Assembly (NCBI GenBank): GCA_030593665.1
Contig: JAUVGS010000024.1
Location: 1-10,880, forward strand
Length of the DNA: 10,880 bases
Source of the DNA: Chitinivibrionales bacterium
GTDB taxonomy: Bacteria; Fibrobacterota; Chitinivibrionia; Chitinivibrionales; JANQEN01
Reading direction: 5' to 3'
Shown: positions 6,450 to 10,880 of the stretch, in pieces
Layout: each line of letters opens with the position of its first letter
Position numbering within the stretch: position 1 is the stretch's first letter
Position numbers and translations under genes: made by a program
Notes under the pieces: generated by a model
Seen by the model: only the letters and a program-made list of their open reading frames with translations
Database searches by the model: none
Told to the model about the DNA's origin: nothing

Positions 6450-6754
6450 TTTCGCACCTGCTTCATTGTCAAAAAGAGAATGATCGCGTTCCACGCAGAT
6501 GCACTGCCGGCGCCAATTATCAACAGTGTCTGCAAAATCCTGCACAGATCCTCATTAGGACCACCTATAAAAAGACACGGAATAAACAGGATTGCAAAGA
6601 AAATTGCCACTAAAAAGCCAAAGCGAATTGAAGTCTGATTGAATTTTTTTCGATAAAACGACGAGATACAATAGGTAATACAATTCAGCACGATGAAGCA
6701 GAGCACATACACTGCGAGAAACAGATTGTGAAGATTCCAGGATAAGGACATCAT
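6446..6754 (-). CDS. Small three-helix membrane protein A of the KaiC-like operon
   Basis: A 102-residue protein with three hydrophobic segments: about 11-31 (LFLAVYVLCFIVLNCITYCI), 44-64 (IRFGFLVAIFFAILFIPCLFIG) and 73-96 (ILQTLLIIGAGSASAWNAI...). The loops are short: a basic, polar one (YRKKFNQTS) between helices 1 and 2 and an acidic one (GPNEDLC) between 2 and 3. The tail is basic (KQVRK), favouring a cytoplasmic C-terminus. No family is recognised. The ATG at 6754 overlaps the ATPase stop codon by one base (TAATG), so the two are very likely co-translated; a second ATG follows directly. Its own stop overlaps the start of membrane gene B. The resemblance to protein B suggests an old duplication. 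Confidence 0.82.
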   Translation of the reverse strand: MMSLSWNLHNLFLAVYVLCFIVLNCITYCISSFYRKKFNQTSIRFGFLVAIFFAILFIPCLFIGGPNEDLCRILQTLLIIGAGSASAWNAIILFLTMKQVRK

Positions 6755-7530
6755 TACTTTTTCTTTTTCCCAAAAACGTTTACAAACGCGTCTTGTGGCG
6801 TATGGCGGGTAATACCACTCATGATACCCTCACGACCGCTGAATGTTGATTCGACCTCTATCCCGTTTTCCGTGCAGGTAAAACGACGAATATCTTTATG
6901 GTGATCACTACCCCGCATCTTTAATATAATTAACGCTTTCTGTATTGAACTGTCAACTTCAACATAGCGAAGAAGAATGTATGAATCGACGATAAACGGT
7001 ATTTTACTTGATACGGTATTCATATGTCCAAGAATACTGTCATTTTCACGCATGAGAATGCTGGTAACGTTTTCCCGTTTCAGTGCATTGACAAACTTAC
7101 TCTCAATCTCACGCAGTTCAATTGTATCTACAGTCAGACCTTCGAAATGGGTCATGCTGTCAACAATAACCCGCTTGATGTTCAATTCCTCAATAAGAGA
7201 AACGAACTGCCCGTCCATTTTTTCAAACTCAGCCAGAGCAGTTTCCGGATCTGAGAAAATAACCCGTAAACGACCTTCTGATTCAAATTTTTTCAAGTCC
7301 CAGCCAAATTGAAGTGCATCGCGATAATATTGCTGCGGAAACTCTTCAAACGTAATAATAAGCCCGGGCTCATTATATTTTACAATTCCGTTATAAATAA
7401 ATTGCATGCCGATAGTTGTCTTACCGGTCCCAGGAGCACCCTCAATAAGGTTTGCGGTATTCGGTATAAACCCACCATACATCATCTCGTCCAAGATCTT
7501 TACGCCTGTTGGAACTCTTTTAGTTTTCAT
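6754..7530 (-). CDS. KaiC/RAD55-family RecA-like ATPase, single domain
   Basis: A 258-residue protein with one KaiC domain. The opening RVPTGVKILDEMMYGGFIP is typical of KaiC/RadA-like proteins. Walker A is GAPGTGKTT at 31-39 (Lys37), paired catalytic-type glutamates are Glu62-Glu63 in ITFEEFP, Walker B is VIVDS with Asp124, and the domain ends with LKMRGSDHHKDIRRF and ENGIEVE, as in other KaiC domains. There is only one domain, unlike the double-domain cyanobacterial KaiC, and no KaiA or KaiB gene nearby. Proteins of this group are often linked to signal transduction in archaea and some bacteria. The start is ATG 7530 with only a weak GGA upstream. It is the first gene of a five-gene operon. 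A basic tail (FGKKKK) ends the protein. Confidence 0.92.
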   Translation of the reverse strand: MKTKRVPTGVKILDEMMYGGFIPNTANLIEGAPGTGKTTIGMQFIYNGIVKYNEPGLIITFEEFPQQYYRDALQFGWDLKKFESEGRLRVIFSDPETALAEFEKMDGQFVSLIEELNIKRVIVDSMTHFEGLTVDTIELREIESKFVNALKRENVTSILMRENDSILGHMNTVSSKIPFIVDSYILLRYVEVDSSIQKALIILKMRGSDHHKDIRRFTCTENGIEVESTFSGREGIMSGITRHTPQDAFVNVFGKKKK

Positions 7531-7730
7531 GTGTGTATCCAGTATGTTATTTAAAAAAAATTATATTTCTATAATACTATATGCTCTGTATCCCTCCCGC
7601 TATTACCCATACTTTGTTTGACTCATACCTGTCTCCCCGATCAGCAGATGTAATAACAATATATTTTCTCAACCCGTGTAACCTGTCGAACTATGTAAAA
7701 TAAATTTAATACATATAGCTCCTGCAAGGT

Positions 7731-7742
7731 CAAAACGTTTTG
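7731..7742. promoter_or_regulatory. 12-bp perfect palindrome, possible operator
   Basis: CAAAACGTTTTG is fully self-complementary and ends five bases before the putative -35 box of the spoVG promoter. The position fits a regulator-binding site. No specific regulator is recognised, and AT-rich palindromes of this length can occur by chance. Confidence 0.3.
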
Positions 7743-7747
7743 ATTCG

Positions 7748-7776
7748 TTGTTTTTTATCCTATAACTTTATATATA
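7748..7776 (+). promoter_or_regulatory. Possible promoter of spoVG
   Basis: TTGTTT (7748-7753) and TATATA (7771-7776) are separated by the optimal 17 nt. Alternative overlapping hexamers (TATAAC at 7761) exist in the same AT-rich stretch. Use of this promoter would give a leader of about 135 nt before the GTG start, containing the nested inverted repeats. Confidence 0.4.
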
Positions 7777-7808
7777 TTATATCTAAATTGCCGGGAAGTC
7801 CAACTTTT

Positions 7809-7889
7809 TATGCATGGCAAGCCGGATAATACTTGGTAGTAGGAATCGCGATCTATTATCTTTATTTTATATTTTTATCTCCATGCATA
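7809..7889 (+). promoter_or_regulatory. Nested inverted repeats in the spoVG 5' leader
   Basis: The outer arms TATGCATGG (7809-7817) and CCATGCATA (7881-7889) are perfect 9-bp complements. Inside them GGATAATA (7824-7831) pairs with TATTATCT (7854-7861), eight pairs including one G-U, and the apical part contains the palindrome ATCGCGAT (7845-7852). The structure ends 15 nt before the AGGAGG at 7905-7910. It could be a structured mRNA leader; no known riboswitch class was recognised. Confidence 0.4.
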
Positions 7890-7917
7890 TTTCATTTCAT
7901 CATCAGGAGGCTTGTAC

Positions 7918-8286
7918 GTGAATATTACAGAAGTCAGGATTACACTCAGAAATGAGGAAAAGCTCAAAGCCTTTGCCAGTATCACATTTGATGACTGTTT
8001 TGTTGTCAGAGGCCTTAAGGTCATCAATGGTTCTCAGGGCTATTTTGTGTCAATGCCGAGTCGCAAGCGCAAAGACGGCAGCTATCAGGATATCGCCCAT
8101 CCCATCAACAATGAGATGCGAAAAGAGATAGAAGACAAAGTACTCGACGCATTTGAGAAAGACCTCAACAATCAGGAGGATACATCAGACGGCCATGACG
8201 ATGCTGTTAGTGATACCGGTGGTGAGAATGTCAGTGAAGAAGCAAGTACCTCTTTTGAACCGGAACTTTCTGACCAGGTAGAATAA
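7918..8286 (+). CDS. spoVG: SpoVG family nucleic-acid-binding regulator
   Basis: A 122-residue SpoVG protein. Members are small dimeric proteins that bind DNA and RNA and act as regulators in Firmicutes and spirochaetes; the name comes from Bacillus sporulation and does not imply spores here. The family core spans residues 1-85: NITEVRITLR, KAFASITFDDCFVVRGLKVI, GYFVSMPSRK and YQDIAHPI are all characteristic. The last 37 or so residues are a Ser/Asp/Glu-rich acidic tail (EDTSDGHDDAVSD...) that looks disordered. GTG 7918 is preferred over TTG 7912 because AGGAGG (7905-7910) is 7 nt upstream and the protein then begins at the normal family position. It has its own terminator (8317-8355). Lying upstream of rplY/ctc and pth is a recurrent arrangement in several phyla. 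Confidence 0.96.
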   Translation: MNITEVRITLRNEEKLKAFASITFDDCFVVRGLKVINGSQGYFVSMPSRKRKDGSYQDIAHPINNEMRKEIEDKVLDAFEKDLNNQEDTSDGHDDAVSDTGGENVSEEASTSFEPELSDQVE

Positions 8287-8316
8287 CCGTATTTAACAAT
8301 ATTTTCCAGCCGAGAC

Positions 8317-8355
8317 AAGAGTGTTCGAGGGTATTTTTCCACGGACACTCTTTTT
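8317..8355 (+). terminator. Intrinsic terminator of spoVG
   Basis: AAGAGTGTTCG (8317-8327) pairs with CGGACACTCTT (8342-8352), 11 base pairs including one G-U. The loop is 14 nt, and the right arm runs into TTTTT (8351-8355). It begins 30 nt after the stop codon and separates spoVG from the tRNA gene. Confidence 0.85.
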
Positions 8356-8441
8356 AAATTTATTCACAGGCATTAAATTTTTCCCTCAAAATATCTCTTT
8401 TGTATAACCAAATATTATTTTATCACGATTGTGCACTCTTC

Positions 8442-8516
8442 TGGGGTGTAGCCAAGCGGCAAGGCACAGGGTTTTGGTCCCTGCACTCGGAGGTTCGAAT
8501 CCTCCCACCCCAGCCA
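8442..8516 (+). tRNA. tRNA-Gln (anticodon UUG)
   Basis: A full cloverleaf can be drawn. The acceptor arms are TGGGGTG (8442-8448) and CACCCCA (8506-8512), followed by discriminator G and an encoded CCA (8514-8516). The D-loop region is AGCCAAGCGGCAAGGC. The anticodon stem CAGGG/CCCTG holds the 7-nt loop TTTTGGT with anticodon TTG at 8474-8476. The T-arm is GGAGG-TTCGAAT-CCTCC (8489-8505). It decodes CAA, and CAG by wobble. It is placed between spoVG and rplY. Confidence 0.97.
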
Positions 8517-8613
8517 TTTGGTTCCCCCTGAAGCACAGTAAAGACCAGGGACATGATAGTGCACATACATAATTTTATAGAATACAAGTATTGTTATTGA
8601 AGGAGGTTGATGC

Positions 8614-9306
8614 GTGGATGTTATTACCCTGAAGGCACGGTTAAGAACAGGTACCGGCAAGTCATATACCCATAAGATCCGGCAAGAGGGATGGATACCG
8701 GCGGTGTATTATGGACACGGTAAGGAAACAAAACATATTGAAATTAATACGCGTGAATTTGCTGCTATTGTCCGTGCAAAAAAAACAACACATTTGATTG
8801 ATCTTAATCTACCTGATGAAAAAGATTTAACAAGTGTTATCAAAGAGATCCAGAAACATGTATTAATAGACAATCTCTTCTATCATATTGATTTTCAGCT
8901 TGTTGCCATGGACAAAAAAATTACTGTTCAGTGTCCGATACAAATCTTGGGAACAGCTATTGGCGTTAAAGAAGATGCCGGTATCCTCGGACACCCCAAG
9001 AGAACCTTAACCATTGAATGTTTTCCGCGCGACATTCCCGAGCATATTAACATTGATGTTTCTGACCTTCAAATGGGACAATCAATCCATGTAAAAGATC
9101 TTGAAATACCAGACGTTGTTATTAAAGATTCACCTGAAGATGTCCTTGCGGTTGTGGTTCATCCCCAGGTTGTTGTCGAAGAAGTTCCTGCTCCTGAAAA
9201 AGGTGTCGAAGGTGAAGAAGGTGCTAAGGGTGACGCCAAAGATGGTGAAGAGGGTGCTGAGGAGAAAAAATCGGATGATGGTCAGTCTGACAGTGGTAAA
9301 AAATAA
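8614..9306 (+). CDS. rplY: 50S ribosomal protein L25/general stress protein Ctc
   Basis: A 230-residue protein of the long L25/TL5/Ctc type, which binds 5S rRNA in the central protuberance of the large subunit. Residues 1-92 form the L25 domain (LKARLRTGTGKSYTHKIRQE, GWIPAVYYGHGKET, FYHIDFQLV). About 93-190 is the beta domain (VQCPIQILGTAIGVKEDAGIL, IDVSDLQMGQSIHVKDLEIP, EDVLAVVVHP). The end (about 192-230) is a Glu/Gly/Lys/Asp-rich acidic tail with two GEEGA copies, encoded by imperfectly repeated GGTGAAGA-type DNA (9210-9260). The start is GTG 8614, with AAGGAGG (8600-8606) 7 nt upstream; the ATG at 8610 is out of frame. It probably starts an operon with pth, 15 nt downstream. Confidence 0.97.
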   Translation: MDVITLKARLRTGTGKSYTHKIRQEGWIPAVYYGHGKETKHIEINTREFAAIVRAKKTTHLIDLNLPDEKDLTSVIKEIQKHVLIDNLFYHIDFQLVAMDKKITVQCPIQILGTAIGVKEDAGILGHPKRTLTIECFPRDIPEHINIDVSDLQMGQSIHVKDLEIPDVVIKDSPEDVLAVVVHPQVVVEEVPAPEKGVEGEEGAKGDAKDGEEGAEEKKSDDGQSDSGKK

Positions 9307-9321
9307 TCTCCCAGCCGGCCC

Positions 9322-9954
9322 TTGAGTTGGATTGTGTTTTCACTAATAAAAAAAATTCTTTTTCGTCCACAATCCAATCAGTGTAACAATGTTTCTTTCA
9401 TTGTTTGCGGTATAGGAAACAAGGGAAATCAGTATCATAACACTCGGCATAATATAGGCTTTTCAGTTATAGATGCTCTTTTACATAAATGCAAAGAAAT
9501 GATCTGTGAAAAAACATGCAGCTCTGAAGTTGTTATAGGGAGGCTTCCCTATGGGGAAACCGTGGTCTGTGCTAAACCGCAGACGTATGTTAACAGGTCT
9601 GGTATCGCAGTCAAACAATTGGTACAACGGTATGGCCTGCCGTTATCGTCATGCCTGGTTGTTGTTGATGATTTCAACCTGCCTCTTGGTATCCTTCGTT
9701 TCAGGCGGCGAGGTTCCGATGGCGGCCACAACGGACTGCGATCGATTATCGCAGAAACAGGTCCGGACTTCCCGCGGCTTCGCATCGGTATCGGACCAAT
9801 ACCTGAAAACACTTCTCTTATTGACTTTGTGCTCAGTCGCTTCAACGAACATGAAATCGAAAAGAGGAATATCGCGGTTGAGAAGGCTGCAGACGCAATT
9901 GTATTTTACCGTCAAAACGGTATTGATAAAGCAATGAATCACTTTAACGCATAA
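9322..9954 (+). CDS. pth: Peptidyl-tRNA hydrolase (Pth), N-terminally extended
   Basis: Pth cleaves peptidyl-tRNA released from stalled ribosomes and recycles the tRNA. The catalytic set is complete. Numbered from TTG 9322 (210 residues), these are Asn33 in GIGNKG, His43 in NTRHNIGF, Asn91 in KPQTYVNRSG, Asp116 in VVVDDFNLPLG, and His136-Asn137 in GGHNGLRSI. Each sits 23 positions after its E. coli counterpart (N10, H20, N68, D93, H113/N114). Thus about 23 extra residues precede the usual start. No ATG exists in frame near the expected position; only TTG 9322 or GTG 9334 can serve, and neither has a clear ribosome binding site. The GNPG motif reads GNKG. The gene follows rplY by 15 nt and may be translated by coupling. 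The leader peptide is basic and hydrophobic (FSLIKKILFRP). Confidence 0.95.
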   Translation: MSWIVFSLIKKILFRPQSNQCNNVSFIVCGIGNKGNQYHNTRHNIGFSVIDALLHKCKEMICEKTCSSEVVIGRLPYGETVVCAKPQTYVNRSGIAVKQLVQRYGLPLSSCLVVVDDFNLPLGILRFRRRGSDGGHNGLRSIIAETGPDFPRLRIGIGPIPENTSLIDFVLSRFNEHEIEKRNIAVEKAADAIVFYRQNGIDKAMNHFNA

Positions 9955-9995
9955 TGGTATTACTGCGACAACTATACTATATTGTAGCCATTCCG

Positions 9996-10026
9996 GGTTC
10001 AAAGGTTCAGGGTTCAAGGGTTGAAA
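9996..10026. repeat. Short tandem GGTTCAA-type repeat
   Basis: Four adjacent near-copies are present: GGTTCAAA (9996-10003), GGTTCAG (10004-10010), GGTTCAAG (10011-10018) and GGTTGAAA (10019-10026). They lie in the pth-rpsF spacer. Unit length varies between 7 and 8. Such heptamer-like intergenic tandem repeats occur in several bacterial genomes and can vary in copy number. No role is evident here. Confidence 0.7.
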
Positions 10027-10050
10027 TCAATAATCCAAAATTAAAAAATG

Positions 10051-10079
10051 TTTACATAAAATATCCTGCTCCCTTTAAA
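10051..10079 (+). promoter_or_regulatory. Possible promoter of rpsF-rpsR-rplI
   Basis: TTTACA (10051-10056) and TTTAAA (10074-10079) are 17 nt apart; the -35 box matches 5 of 6 and the -10 box 4 of 6 consensus positions. The -10 box lies in the loop of a small hairpin, GCTCCC (10068-10073) with GGGAGC (10081-10086). If the hairpin is instead part of a longer transcript, it could be a leader stem for ribosomal-protein feedback. Neither reading is secure. Confidence 0.3.
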
Positions 10080-10107
10080 GGGGAGCCTTACGTCCAAAGG
10101 AGGTTGT

Positions 10108-10464
10108 ATGAAACGAATGTATGAATCGGTTGTGGTCTTTGACGGGGCATTACCGGATGAAATCCTCACCAAAGAACAGGAAAAAATAGAAAAATTCCTG
10201 CAAACAAACGCTGAGTTTGACAGAACTGATGTTTGGGGCAAAAAACCCCTTGCCTACGAGATTAAAAAGAAGAAGAGTGGTTATTACTGCTTCTTCCTCT
10301 TTAATGGCGATGGTGAAGTCTGTGATAAACTGCATAATTCCTACAAGCTGAATCAAAAAATTCTGCGCCATATGACTGTCCTGTATGAAAAGGAACCGGA
10401 AATTTCGAGTGAAATTCTGGAGCGGAGAAGACCCCATGCTGAGTACGAAGAAGGAGGTAGATAA
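10108..10464 (+). CDS. rpsF: 30S ribosomal protein S6
   Basis: A 118-residue S6, which pairs with S18 on the platform of the small subunit. Family marks are [12 protein letters not shown] near the start, [28 protein letters not shown] in the centre, and [19 protein letters not shown] near the end, followed by a charged tail. ATG 10108 lies only 4 nt after AAAGGAGG (10096-10103). A second ATG at 10117 gives 13 nt, so the true start could be either, three residues apart. It follows the pth gene after a 153-bp spacer and overlaps rpsR by one base. The stop region carries the rpsR ribosome binding site. Confidence 0.97.
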   Translation: MKRMYESVVVFDGALPDEILTKEQEKIEKFLQTNAEFDRTDVWGKKPLAYEIKKKKSGYYCFFLFNGDGEVCDKLHNSYKLNQKILRHMTVLYEKEPEISSEILERRRPHAEYEEGGR

Positions 10465-10709
10465 TGCGAAGAAGGTCACATAGAAAAACACATAGAAAAA
10501 GAAAAAGAATCTGTTTCTTCTGTACGAATAAAATCAGTCCTAACTATAAATCAGAGGCTGTACTCAAACGATTGACAACGGAACGGGGAAAAATTGTACC
10601 ACGGCGTATGACTGGAACCTGTGCAAAGCATCAAAGAAAACTTGCTACAGCGATAAAACGCGCCCGGCATATTGCTTTGCTTCCCTTTGTTTCCGAAAAC
10701 ATTTCATAG
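10464..10709 (+). CDS. rpsR: 30S ribosomal protein S18, zinc-type (C+)
   Basis: An 81-residue S18. The core [46 protein letters not shown] and IALLPF is diagnostic. Cys17, Cys20, Cys53 and His56 form the set expected of the zinc-binding (C+) form of this protein. The N-terminus is very basic ([14 protein letters not shown]). The ATG at 10464 overlaps the rpsF stop (TAATG), with AAGGAGG at 10451-10457 six bases upstream, so the pair is made together, consistent with S6-S18 dimer formation. No ssb gene separates them, unlike in many Firmicutes. Confidence 0.98.
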   Translation: MRRRSHRKTHRKRKRICFFCTNKISPNYKSEAVLKRLTTERGKIVPRRMTGTCAKHQRKLATAIKRARHIALLPFVSENIS

Positions 10710-10743
10710 GTAATTGTATATTACAACAAGGAGATTCCGGAAA

Positions 10744-10880
10744 ATGGAAATTGTATTAAAACAAGATCATGATACCTTGGGCAAGGCAATGGATGTCATC
10801 ACCGTCAAGGACGGGTATGCCAGAAATTCCCTTATTCCTTCGGGGATAGCCGTGCCGGCAACGGAAGGTAATAAAAAGGC
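10744..10880 (+). CDS. rplI: 50S ribosomal protein L9 (partial, runs off right edge)
   Basis: The first 45 codons of L9, which binds 23S rRNA near the L1 stalk base. MEIVLKQDHDTLGKAMDVI and KDGYARNSLIPSGIAVPAT match the L9 N-terminal domain, including the GYARN-LIP signature. It usually reads NYLIP; here it is NSLIP. ATG 10744 follows AAGGAG (10728-10733) by 10 nt and lies 34 nt after the rpsR stop. It is the third gene of the rpsF-rpsR-rplI cluster. The C-terminal domain lies outside the window. Confidence 0.96.
   Translation, partial: MEIVLKQDHDTLGKAMDVITVKDGYARNSLIPSGIAVPATEGNKK

Larger units (their letters stand above)
7531..7917. other. Divergent intergenic region between KaiC-like operon and spoVG
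   Basis: A 387-base AT-rich region that must hold the promoters of two divergent units. It contains no convincing gene. Visible on the spoVG side are a perfect palindrome (7731-7742), a promoter-like pair (7748-7776) and a leader with nested inverted repeats (7809-7889). A 6-bp inverted repeat, TATGTA (7692-7697) and TACATA (7710-7715), lies near the middle. On the KaiC side the sequence is AT-rich with many -10-like strings, and no single promoter could be picked with confidence. Confidence 0.6.

Noticed and set aside
6754..7530. A complete Kai circadian clock
   Set aside because: The ATPase has one KaiC domain, there is no KaiA or KaiB nearby, and the family is widely used outside clocks.
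8415..8660. An 81-codon open frame on the - strand over the tRNA-Gln gene
   Set aside because: The tRNA cloverleaf is complete on the + strand. The peptide, with a GWEDSNLRVQGPKP stretch, is the familiar false ORF produced by reading a tRNA backwards.
9388..9417. ATG at 9388 as the start of pth
   Set aside because: It is in a different frame from the Pth coding sequence and meets TAG after 10 codons.
9955..10107. An S6:S18-binding autoregulatory leader upstream of rpsF
   Set aside because: The small GCTCCC/GGGAGC hairpin lacks the bulged CCG motif expected of that RNA class, and it also overlaps a possible -10 box.

Overview
This is a bacterial chromosomal window of moderate to low GC content with strong AGGAGG-type ribosome binding sites and occasional GTG starts. 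The organism is not identifiable with certainty. A SpoVG homologue, an L25/Ctc protein with an acidic tail, a zinc-type S18 (CFFC), and a small lipoprotein with a loose lipobox fit a Gram-negative-type anaerobe of the Fibrobacterota/Chitinispirillia or Spirochaetota kind. This is inference, not a measured placement. No insertion sequence, phage gene or CRISPR array was seen.

Left part (1-1464, + strand): the 3' end of an unrecognised gene is followed by a 276-base spacer. The spacer holds a possible promoter and a run of stem-loops. It leads into a gene for a membrane-anchored extracytoplasmic Cache/PDC-like sensor protein that has a Lys/Ala-rich linker but no recognisable output domain. A strong terminator that looks bidirectional separates this gene from the next block.

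Middle (1577-7530, all - strand): read in the direction of transcription, a tight five-gene operon comes first. It encodes a single-domain KaiC/RAD55-like ATPase, two small three-helix membrane proteins, and two stand-alone receiver (REC) proteins, with overlaps or gaps of 13 nt or less. No histidine kinase or output domain is encoded there. After a spacer of about 170 bp come uvrA (nucleotide excision repair), a small putative lipoprotein, and a NifU-C-domain Fe-S scaffold protein.

Right part (7918-10880, + strand): spoVG lies behind a long leader that can fold into nested stems, and it ends in a clear terminator. Then follow tRNA-Gln(UUG), rplY/ctc (L25), pth, and the ribosomal block rpsF-rpsR-rplI, which runs off the window. 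This is a housekeeping translation neighbourhood resembling the spoVG...ctc-pth clusters of other bacteria, but without prs or ispE between them.

The part most likely to be an undescribed system is the ATPase/paired-membrane-protein/double-REC operon. It has the composition expected of a signalling relay built around a KaiC-like ATPase. The cis-structures upstream of the Cache-like gene and of spoVG are the most notable non-coding signals.
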